DNA from: a virus
Length of the DNA: 28,814 nt
IMG/VR virus record: IMGVR_UViG_3300047319_000981
Span: 1-28,814 of that record
Reading direction: 5' to 3' (one strand)
Shown here: one piece after another, positions 24,563 through 28,814 of the stretch
Numbering within the stretch: the stretch's first letter is position 1
Layout: each line of letters begins with the position of its first letter
Translations under genes and position numbers: made by a program
Notes under the pieces: generated by a model
The model's input: the letters and a program-made list of their open reading frames with translations, nothing else
Databases searched by the model: none
What the model was told of the DNA's origin: nothing

Positions 24563-25005
24563 TTGCGAATCTTTCTGACCGTGCTGCGTGCATGGCCTGA
24601 ACCTTCTTTTATCGCTAAAATCTCGCGGTGAAGCTCGGTGATGCCCCGCTCCACGTTTGCCATGCGGTCCAGCGACGCCGCGACAGGGTTCGCCGTTTCG
24701 AGGCCCAAGAGCTGGTCTATCGATTCCCCGGTGTAGAGCCGCAGTGCAAGGAGCGCCTCCAGGCCAACCCCCACGCCGGGGCGCCGGTTCACGATTGCGG
24801 AAATGTGGGCCTGGGAAATCCCCAGCCCTTCCCGCGCGGCGCGGCGCTGGTTGCCCTTCGGATGGCGCTCATCGGCGAAGTCGCGCTTCAGGACCTCGGC
24901 AAGCTTCTCCGCCAGGTGCTCCAGACAGTCTCGCTGGAGTCTCTCCACAGTCGCCCTTGCCATGCTCGTGAGGCTATCGGGAGAATTGAACAGGGTTGCG
25001 TTCAT
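24559..25005 (-). CDS. XRE-family phage repressor (CI-like, without peptidase domain)
   Basis: This 148-aa protein has an N-terminal helix (residues 15-45) and a lambda-repressor-like HTH in residues 52-101: NQRRAAREGLGISQAHISAI and LEALLALRLYTGESIDQLLG. A C-terminal helix (SLDRMANVERGITELHREIL) could dimerise. There is no S24/LexA-type cleavage domain, so induction would not follow the RecA self-cleavage route. It is divergent from a Cro-like gene, and its likely operators overlie the -10 of both early promoters. The ATG at 25005 is used; the ATG at 24963 is a shorter alternative. Confidence 0.75.
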   Translation of the reverse strand: MNATLFNSPDSLTSMARATVERLQRDCLEHLAEKLAEVLKRDFADERHPKGNQRRAAREGLGISQAHISAIVNRRPGVGVGLEALLALRLYTGESIDQLLGLETANPVAASLDRMANVERGITELHREILAIKEGSGHARSTVRKIRK

Positions 25006-25011
25006 GGGTAC

Positions 25012-25046
25012 TTGACCCAGGCGCCCATGATTGCTATCGCTTTCAC
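25012..25046 (+). promoter_or_regulatory. Rightward early promoter with repressor operator
   Basis: TTGACC (25012-25017), 17 bases, TATCGC (25035-25040), 6 bases, then the ATG at 25047. The operator ATGATTGCTATCGCTTTCAC (25027-25046) overlaps the -10 and matches 17 of 20 bases of the leftward operator. The repressor would block cro-xis-int transcription here, and the lack of a Shine-Dalgarno with +1 expected at the ATG suggests a leaderless mRNA. The repressor promoter itself was not identified. Confidence 0.7.
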
Positions 25047-25322
25047 ATGGCAGCAGCAGAAAAGATACGTGCCTGGCGGGAGGCCTCGGGGCTTTCCCAG
25101 CGGGCAGCGGCGGAGCAGGCGTCGATGTCGCAGGCCGCGTGGTGCGAGTACGAGACCGGGGCCATGACCAACCCCGCCGCCGACATCGTCCAGGCCTTCG
25201 ACAGGCTCACGGCGGGGACGGTGCACCACATCACTCTCGGCGACTGGCAGGCCAGGCCAGGGCCGCGTCGCGCGAAGCGGCCGAGCGGCAAGCAACGACG
25301 GGCCCATGGGGATGGACGATGA
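25047..25322 (+). CDS. Cro-like XRE regulator
   Basis: This 91-aa protein has a compact HTH in residues 4-58 (AEKIRAWREASGLSQRAAAE, then MSQAAWCEYETGAMTNPAAD) and a basic C-terminal tail (PRRAKRPSGKQRR). It lies divergently to the CI-like repressor and is the first gene of the rightward operon. Its position and size suit a Cro-like lytic-switch protein, with the tail possibly strengthening DNA contacts. The ATG at 25047 is chosen because the promoter -10 lies just upstream; the longer upstream frame would cross the promoter. It ends in an ATGA overlap. Confidence 0.7.
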   Translation: MAAAEKIRAWREASGLSQRAAAEQASMSQAAWCEYETGAMTNPAADIVQAFDRLTAGTVHHITLGDWQARPGPRRAKRPSGKQRRAHGDGR

Positions 25323-25426
25323 CCCAACCGGCCTCAGCAGCAATACTGCGCAACCCCGATGCCGCTCACCTGCAAGAGCGTGCAGGTTACACACAGCCTG
25401 AACACCCGACACTGGGCGCCCCGTGA
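25319..25426 (+). CDS. Tiny protein of the rightward operon
   Basis: This 35-aa frame (starts MTQPASAAILRNPDAAHLQE) sits between two 4-base overlaps: ATGA with the Cro-like gene and GTGA with the next. It is moderately hydrophilic with a helix in the middle. Only the coupling and the lack of any larger frame on this strand support it as coding. Function is unknown. Confidence 0.45.
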   Translation: MTQPASAAILRNPDAAHLQERAGYTQPEHPTLGAP

Positions 25427-25509
25427 ACAACATCGACGAAGCGGCCATCATCGTGGCCATCGCGATCCTGGCGTTCGTGGCGGCGCACTGGCTTCAGGAG
25501 CGGCTGTGA
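25423..25509 (+). CDS. Tiny single-TM protein upstream of the excisionase
   Basis: This 28-aa frame begins with a GTG coupled to the previous stop and ends in a GTGA overlap with the excisionase. It is mostly one transmembrane helix (AAIIVAIAILAFVAAHWLQE). The 4-base overlaps at both ends are the main coding evidence. It may be a small membrane protein or only a spacer peptide between cro and xis. No role can be assigned. Confidence 0.45.
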   Translation: MNNIDEAAIIVAIAILAFVAAHWLQERL

Positions 25510-25880
25510 GCGAGCTCGAACGCACGATGACCGCGGCCGACGTGATGCAGGTCCTGCAGTGCTCGCGCACCCACGCCTACGAGCTGCTGTCGCAAATCCC
25601 CGCGACGAAGAAGATTGGCGGCCTGCTCCGCATCCGTCTCCGCGACTTCTGGGCCTGGTACGAAAAAGGATCCTCCCCATGCGCCTCTACCAACGAAAGA
25701 AAGCCAACGGCGAGCGCGTCTGGTGGGCGTCCTGGACCGACCGCGGGCGGACGCTCCGCCGCTCTACGCGCTGCTCGACGCGGGCAGCCGCAGACCTCAT
25801 CGTCGGGCGCTGGGAGCGAGAGCGAATCGATCCCGTATACGCAGCCGCGAACGAAGCGACGCTCGGTGGCGAATGGTTGA
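25506..25880 (+). CDS. xis: Excisionase-like HTH protein overlapping int
   Basis: This is a 124-aa frame starting at a GTG that overlaps the previous stop. Residues 9-53 are a winged HTH of the excisionase/MerR-like type (MTAADVMQVLQCSRTHAYEL, then LRIRLRDFWAWYEKG), the usual size for Xis. The rest (from about residue 59) lies over the start of int in another frame and has the composition of an out-of-frame extension, so the functional protein may be only the first ~60 residues. It would bend att DNA with integrase to favour excision. A 202-base overlap with int is large for phage xis/int pairs. Confidence 0.7.
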   Translation: MSELERTMTAADVMQVLQCSRTHAYELLSQIPATKKIGGLLRIRLRDFWAWYEKGSSPCASTNERKPTASASGGRPGPTAGGRSAALRAARRGQPQTSSSGAGSESESIPYTQPRTKRRSVANG

Positions 25881-26689
25881 CATTCATTGCGGAGTGCAAG
25901 GCGGACAAGCTCGCGGAAGGCACGCTCACCATGTACCGGCAAAAGGCCGGCAACCTGATGCGCATCCTCGGCGACGAGACCCGGCTGGCGGCACTCGACG
26001 CCGCGCAGGTGGGCCACTTCGTTTCGGTACGCCGCGAGGAAGGCGCGGCCGACTCGACCATTTACAAGGAATGGATCACGCTCCGCGGCATCCTGTCGAG
26101 CGCGCGCCATCGCCGCAGGTTCGCGCTCGATCCGGCCATCCTGAAGCCGCCGCGCCTTGTCCCGAACTACATCCCCCGCGAGCGCTGGCTGTCACGGGAG
26201 GAGGCGGCGGCATTGCTCGGCAAGCTCTCCCCTTCCCGTCGCGAGGTCGTGGCGTTCGTCATCGGGACAGGGGCACGTCGGCGCGAATGGAACCGAGCTA
26301 TCCCCGGCGACATCGACCGCAAGGCCTGGACGGTGCACCTGCATGGCACCAAGACCGATGCGAGCGACCGGATCATTCCGGTGCCCAGCCACTTTCGGCG
26401 CTACCTCGCCAAGCTCGAGCCCCCCTTCCGGCCATGGGGCAACGCCCGGCGAGACCTGGCCCTCGCCTGCAAGGACCTGGGCATCAAGCCGGTGACCTGG
26501 AACGACTTGCGGCGGACGTTCGCCAGCCAGCTCGTGGAGGACGGGGTCGCCCCCCACATCGTGGCGAAGCTGCTTGGCCACAAGAGCACCGCGATGGTCG
26601 ACCGCGTCTACAACAAGGCCCGAATGCTCAAGCTCGGAGAGCAGCTGGAAGCGCAGATCAAGGTTCGGAAGCCGAAGAAAAAACGATGA
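25679..26689 (+). CDS. int: Tyrosine-recombinase integrase
   Basis: This 336-aa protein starts at 25679 after an AAGGATCC-type ribosome-binding site. The N-terminal arm-binding part (MRLYQRKKANGERVWWASW) is followed by a core-binding helical domain (about 55-150) and the catalytic domain. Visible catalytic residues are Arg200 (GTGAR), Lys225 (HGTKT), Arg278 (NDLRRTFAS), His301 (LLGHKS) and Tyr311 (VDRVYNKA). The usual His of the HxxR box is Asn275, a common variant. It would recombine attP with a tRNA-Lys gene. The gene ends at an ATGA overlap; attP lies about 0.9 kb downstream. Confidence 0.9.
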   Translation: MRLYQRKKANGERVWWASWTDRGRTLRRSTRCSTRAAADLIVGRWERERIDPVYAAANEATLGGEWLTFIAECKADKLAEGTLTMYRQKAGNLMRILGDETRLAALDAAQVGHFVSVRREEGAADSTIYKEWITLRGILSSARHRRRFALDPAILKPPRLVPNYIPRERWLSREEAAALLGKLSPSRREVVAFVIGTGARRREWNRAIPGDIDRKAWTVHLHGTKTDASDRIIPVPSHFRRYLAKLEPPFRPWGNARRDLALACKDLGIKPVTWNDLRRTFASQLVEDGVAPHIVAKLLGHKSTAMVDRVYNKARMLKLGEQLEAQIKVRKPKKKR

Positions 26690-26856
26690 ATGCGCCCACA
26701 TGCCCGCACTGCCGCAAGCCTCTTACTGACCTGTGGGACCACGACTGGCGTGGCGACGATGAGGACGAGTTCATCAGCACCGATTGCGGGAAATGCGAGC
26801 GGCCCATCATCATCAAGCGGAGCGTGCGTGTCTCATACAGCGTGGAGCTCCCATGA
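26686..26856 (+). CDS. Small zinc-ribbon protein 1 after int
   Basis: This 56-aa protein coupled to int has Cys6-x2-Cys9 (CPHC) and Cys34-x2-Cys37 (CGKC), a classic four-cysteine zinc ribbon with an acidic linker (WRGDDEDEF) between the knuckles. The protein is short with no other domain. It is first of four consecutive genes with CxxC pairs. A role in DNA binding or in modulating recombination or a host factor is possible; none is demonstrated. Confidence 0.6.
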   Translation: MNAPTCPHCRKPLTDLWDHDWRGDDEDEFISTDCGKCERPIIIKRSVRVSYSVELP

Positions 26857-27059
26857 GTCATCCCGCCAGTTTCGTTCCGTACGCGGACTGCCGCGGATGC
26901 GGCAAGCCGCTGGACCACGAGAATTACCGCGTCGCGGATTGCTGTCCGTGCAACGCGCGGCGCGGCGTCAATCATGGCCTTGTTCCGCGCGCCACATGCA
27001 CGTGCGCCGAATGCGACCCACAACAGACTGGGTCCACCCGCCAGGGGCTAAATCCATGA
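26853..27059 (+). CDS. Cys-rich zinc-binding protein 2 after int
   Basis: This 68-aa protein is coupled by ATGA at both ends. It has CRGC (residues 13-16), CCPC (30-33) and CTCAEC (49-54), three clusters that could bind two zinc ions. No catalytic motif is present. The closest class that I can suggest is a small zinc-knuckle phage protein; the function is unknown. Confidence 0.6.
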   Translation: MSHPASFVPYADCRGCGKPLDHENYRVADCCPCNARRGVNHGLVPRATCTCAECDPQQTGSTRQGLNP

Positions 27060-27301
27060 CCCCTCCTACCTGCCTGCGCGCTTCCGCTTGCGTGAAGCGC
27101 TGGCAAAAACGCTATGCCAAGAACCTCCGCGCCCGCGTCCTCTCTGTGTCGTGTCCAGCGTGTGGTGCCCGCAAGGGCCTCGGTTGCATCGGGCGAAATG
27201 GCCGCCTGCAAGCAGGTACACACATCGACCGCCACGACGCGGCCAGGCGCGCTGGGGTCGTATGCGGACGTCGTGCGTGGATGAAGGGGGCGTCAAAATG
27301 A
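27056..27301 (+). CDS. Zinc-finger protein 3 after int
   Basis: This 81-aa protein has a basic helical start (RWQKRYAKNLRARVL) and the motif CPACGARKGLGC followed by GTHIDRH: Cys33-x2-Cys36-x7-Cys44-x11-His56. This CxxCGAxxGxxC...HxxR arrangement is recurrent in phage zinc-binding domains, often attached to nucleic-acid enzymes, here free-standing. It starts and ends at ATGA overlaps. Binding of nucleic acid is plausible from its basic start; no target is known. Confidence 0.6.
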   Translation: MTPPTCLRASACVKRWQKRYAKNLRARVLSVSCPACGARKGLGCIGRNGRLQAGTHIDRHDAARRAGVVCGRRAWMKGASK

Positions 27302-27510
27302 CTTTGGCGCACTCCTTTCGTCACCGCAGTGGGTGCATCGATTGCGCAATGGAGGCCACTCGCTCCAGATTCGATGAGGTTATTGAGGCTGCGCGGGACC
27401 TGCTCGAGATGTCTGCGCCTGGCATGCCGACCCTGCGAGACCTTGCCGAAGACAGGCTCCGCGCCGCCCTTTCCGATCTGAAGAAGCTCTACCCGGAAGT
27501 CAATCCGTGA
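27298..27510 (+). CDS. Small protein 4 after int, His/Cys N-terminus
   Basis: This 70-aa protein coupled to its predecessor starts with HSFRHRSGCIDC (possible His-x3-His-x3-Cys-x2-Cys zinc site), followed by a helical tail (RFDEVIEAARDLLEM, LRDLAEDRLRAALSDLKKLY). Its stop codon lies inside the left arm repeat of the attachment site. It is the last gene before attP; function unknown. Confidence 0.55.
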   Translation: MTLAHSFRHRSGCIDCAMEATRSRFDEVIEAARDLLEMSAPGMPTLRDLAEDRLRAALSDLKKLYPEVNP

Positions 27511-27525
27511 CCCACGGGTGAACCA
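27505..27525 (+). repeat. attP left arm: paired direct repeat
   Basis: This copy reads GTGACCCA-cgg-GTGAACCA with CC before it; the same 21-base block, one base different, stands at 27714-27734. Each block contains two 8-bp units spaced 11 bp, about one helical turn, as expected for paired arm-type integrase sites. It overlaps the end of the upstream gene. Confidence 0.65.
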
Positions 27526-27582
27526 ACGGCGGCGTACGCGCAAGGATTCTAAGGGACGCAACGGACAGAAAACATGCACATT

Positions 27583-27691
27583 CATCGGGAAAACATCGAA
27601 AACGCCGTGGGCCCAGCGGGACTTGAACCCGCGACCTACGGATTAAAAGGCCCCGCATCGGAGAGGCATTTCGCAGCGTGTTTTCCCGATG
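27583..27691. repeat. 13-bp inverted repeat flanking the att core
   Basis: CATCGGGAAAACA (27583-27595) and its exact complement TGTTTTCCCGATG (27679-27691) flank the tRNA-like core almost symmetrically. Outside the core they may bind integrase, a bending factor or Xis. A random perfect 13-bp pair at this spacing is unlikely, but its function is not known. Confidence 0.55.
27608..27649 (-). other. attP core: 3' half of a tRNA-Lys(UUU) gene
   Basis: Read on the minus strand this 42-base segment equals tRNA positions 32 to 73. It comprises an anticodon loop with TTT, the stem TCCGT, variable AGGTC, T-arm GCGGG-ttcaagt-CCCGC, acceptor TGGGCCC and discriminator A. The 5' half (D-arm, other acceptor strand) is absent upstream, and no CCA follows, so it is not a functional tRNA gene. 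Phages that integrate in tRNA genes carry such 3' halves so the target tRNA is restored. Together with flanking arm repeats this is very likely attP. The amino-acid identity depends on the partial anticodon loop. Confidence 0.85.
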
Positions 27692-27713
27692 CGCCGTGCT
27701 TTGCAAAAACAGG

Positions 27714-27734
27714 CCGTGAACCACGGGTGAACCA
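27714..27734 (+). repeat. attP right arm: paired direct repeat
   Basis: GTGAACCA-cgg-GTGAACCA with CC before it; two identical 8-bp units are spaced 11 bp. It matches the left arm copy (27505-27525) in 20 of 21 bases. The two arms are on opposite sides of the tRNA-like core, giving the P-core-P' layout of a tyrosine-recombinase attP. Confidence 0.65.
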
Positions 27735-27760
27735 CACCCCCATATTTACGGCAAATGTGG

Positions 27761-27781
27761 GTGTGATTTCCGGAATCACAC
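27761..27781. promoter_or_regulatory. Perfect 8-bp palindromic arms before the 27810 gene
   Basis: GTGTGATT (27761-27768) and AATCACAC (27774-27781) surround TCCGG. The dyad lies between the attP right arm and the GTG of the next gene. It could be an operator or a stabilising RNA hairpin. It differs from the repressor operators. No promoter hexamers of good fit were found beside it. Confidence 0.45.
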
Positions 27782-27809
27782 GTCAGGGCCCAAGCCGGCG
27801 AGGTGCGCC

Positions 27810-28277
27810 GTGAGCGTCGAGCCTTGCGAGACCTGCGGATGGGTGCCGCCCGGGCCCTTGGAGAAGCAACCAATGGTTACGGGCGATGCCCCGCCGACGC
27901 TCGCGCGTCGGGTCTCCGAACTTAGCGCCCAGTTCGCCGCCGCAAACGTCGCGCTGGACCTCGTGAGCGGCGCGCTCTGCGATGCCGGCAGCGTCGTTGT
28001 CGAGCCGTACCACGAGGGCATCCGGGCGCTGATCAAGGAGCGCGACGAAGCGCGGGCGGAGCTAGCAGCGCTTCGAGCCGATCCGGTCTGGGCGAAGATG
28101 GCCGCCATCGCCGCCGGACTCGGAGACGTGCACGACAAGCTGCAAGCCGACCGCATCTCGCGGCTGCGCGCCGTGGCGGTGGCGGCCTTGGAGGATGGCC
28201 GGAAGGCGATGCTTTTGGCGCGCGAGGAGCTGCAGCCGGGCGATTTGGATTCAGAAACCGAAGGAGAACCGAAATGA
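27810..28277 (+). CDS. Coiled-coil hypothetical protein right of attP
   Basis: This 155-aa protein has a CETC pair at its start (residues 6-9), then a long charged helix with coiled-coil character (ALIKERDEARAELAALRADP and nearby). Its GTG is preceded by a GCGAGGTG ribosome-binding-like sequence. Its last codons overlap the next ATG. The gene family was not recognised. It lies on the far side of attP, so in a lysogen this gene and int would be at opposite prophage ends. Confidence 0.65.
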   Translation: MSVEPCETCGWVPPGPLEKQPMVTGDAPPTLARRVSELSAQFAAANVALDLVSGALCDAGSVVVEPYHEGIRALIKERDEARAELAALRADPVWAKMAAIAAGLGDVHDKLQADRISRLRAVAVAALEDGRKAMLLAREELQPGDLDSETEGEPK

Positions 28278-28627
28278 CGACAATCAACATGGAAGATTTG
28301 ACGGTGAAGCAGGTGCGCGAGCTGGCGAAGTTGACCTGCTTCGAGAAGCCAGCGGCGGCCCCCTTCCCGTACAAGGTGGGCGAACAGGTGCTTATCCGCA
28401 CCGTGACGATGATTCAGACGGGCCGCATCGTGTCGATTGGCCGCGACTGGATTGAGCTCTGCGATGCCGCATGGATCGCCGACACGAAGCGCTTCGCAGA
28501 CACACTGGCCAAGGGCGAGTTGAACGAGGTGGAGCCGGTGCCTGGCGCTGGCAAGTGCGTCGTAGGCCGAGGCGCCATCATTGATATGTTCGATTGGCCG
28601 CACGCTCTGCCCCGAAAGCAGCAGTGA
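28274..28627 (+). CDS. Conserved phage hypothetical
   Basis: This 117-aa protein is coupled to its upstream neighbour by ATGA and has a strong AAGGAGA ribosome-binding site. The pattern PYKVGEQVLIRTVTMIQTGRIV...DAAWIADTKRFADTLAKGELNEVEPVP...VVGRGAIID is a familiar phage/prophage motif of unknown function. It is beta-rich with a short N-terminal helix. It may be a structural or regulatory factor; no catalytic residues are apparent. Its stop overlaps the next GTG. Confidence 0.7.
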   Translation: MTTINMEDLTVKQVRELAKLTCFEKPAAAPFPYKVGEQVLIRTVTMIQTGRIVSIGRDWIELCDAAWIADTKRFADTLAKGELNEVEPVPGAGKCVVGRGAIIDMFDWPHALPRKQQ

Positions 28628-28814
28628 ACGCAGCGCAAATGCTCGCCGGCTGGGAGCGGTCGTGGTCGCGGTCGGGGTCGTGGTCGGGGTCGTGGTCGCG
28701 GTCGTGGTCGCGGTCGTGGTCGCAGTCGCGGTCGGGGTCGTGGTCGCGGTCGCGGTCGGGGTCGTGGTCGCAGTCGCGGTCGGGGTCGTGGTCGCGGTCG
28801 CGGTCGGGGTCGTG
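28624..28814 (+). CDS. Partial protein with Ser-X dipeptide repeat, cut by window end
   Basis: This frame begins with a GTG that overlaps the previous TGA and reads VNAAQMLAGWER, then alternating Ser with Trp, Arg, Gly or Gln (SWSRSGSWSGSWSRSW...) up to the last base, with no stop. The 4-base coupling is the same as in its neighbours, supporting this reading frame. Because the DNA is a simple TCG-NGG/CAG repeat, other frames are also open (Arg-Gly-type forward, Asp-X-type reverse), so the coding frame is not proven within the repeat. No known function. Confidence 0.45.
   Translation, partial: MNAAQMLAGWERSWSRSGSWSGSWSRSWSRSWSQSRSGSWSRSRSGSWSQSRSGSWSRSRSGS
28660..28814 (+). repeat. Hexanucleotide-derived tandem repeat with 48-bp higher-order unit
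   Basis: From 28660 the sequence alternates TCG with TGG, CGG, GGG or CAG. Two identical 48-bp blocks follow each other, 28714-28761 and 28762-28809, each encoding SWSQSRSGSWSRSRSG in the coupled frame; a third block begins at 28810. The window ends inside it. This may be the point where an assembly stopped. Confidence 0.85.

Noticed and set aside
24264-24593. 109-aa minus-strand frame overlapping the lipoprotein
   Set aside because: It lacks a signal peptide and coupling; the alternative frame has a lipobox, paired Cys residues and an ATGA overlap with the repressor.
25665-25685. Programmed frameshift joining xis to int
   Set aside because: The run is GAAAAAG, five A's, not a good slippery heptamer, and Int has its own ATG with a plausible ribosome-binding site.
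27600-27680. Complete tRNA gene
   Set aside because: Only tRNA positions 32-73 are present; the D-arm and 5' acceptor strand are missing, so it is an att core.
28660-28814. CRISPR array
   Set aside because: The repeat has no unique spacers and is a contiguous 48-bp/6-bp tandem pattern in a coding frame.

Overview
This window looks like part of the genome of a temperate short-tailed (podovirus-like) bacteriophage of a GC-rich bacterium. The grounds are a contiguous portal, scaffold, capsid, connector, nozzle and ejection-protein block, a lysis cassette, a divergent repressor/Cro-like switch, an excisionase/integrase pair and an attachment site. The host cannot be named from sequence alone. 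A soil-type high-GC proteobacterium or myxobacterium fits. The phage attachment core matches the 3' half of a bacterial tRNA-Lys(UUU) gene. No terminase, DNA polymerase or helicase is present, so part of the genome lies outside the window.

Layout. (1) 1-583: a hairpin, two small minus-strand genes (a helix-turn-helix protein and a His/Cys-rich peptide) and an operator-like control region. (2) 584-19678: the late rightward block. It runs through two small genes, portal, scaffold, major capsid protein, several small virion proteins, a connector, fibre-like proteins, a 1008-aa nozzle-like protein and five large low-complexity, probably ejected internal proteins. (3) 19781-22026: a virion-type protein and the lysis cassette (coiled-coil membrane protein, holin, exported small protein, endolysin, single-TM protein). 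(4) 24198 down to 22023: a leftward early operon with a PD-(D/E)XK exonuclease and its partner. (5) 24275-25005: the lysogeny operon, an XRE repressor followed by a lipoprotein. (6) 25047-27510: the rightward early operon, with Cro-like protein, two tiny proteins, Xis, Int and four zinc-ribbon-type small proteins. (7) 27505-27734: an attP-like site with a tRNA-derived core and paired arm repeats. (8) 27810-28814: three coupled genes, the last entering a 48-bp tandem repeat (Ser-X dipeptide coding) where the window ends.

How it works together. The repressor (24559-25005) probably binds two related 20-bp sites, one in each early promoter. It would thereby silence both the leftward recombination operon and the rightward cro-xis-int operon. 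In both promoters the -10 element sits exactly 6 nt before the ATG, which implies leaderless mRNAs. The lipoprotein made with the repressor is a candidate surface-exclusion factor. Nearly every junction in the early operons is a 4-nt ATGA or GTGA overlap, so translation is tightly coupled. Because arm sites lie on both sides of the tRNA-like core and phage genes continue past it, the sequence appears to be in the non-integrated (attP) form.

Most notable observations: a 20-residue SD-x3-K module with fixed spacing, repeated four times across three consecutive internal virion genes; the twin leaderless promoters with shared operators; the attP architecture; and the Ser-X repeat gene at the right edge.
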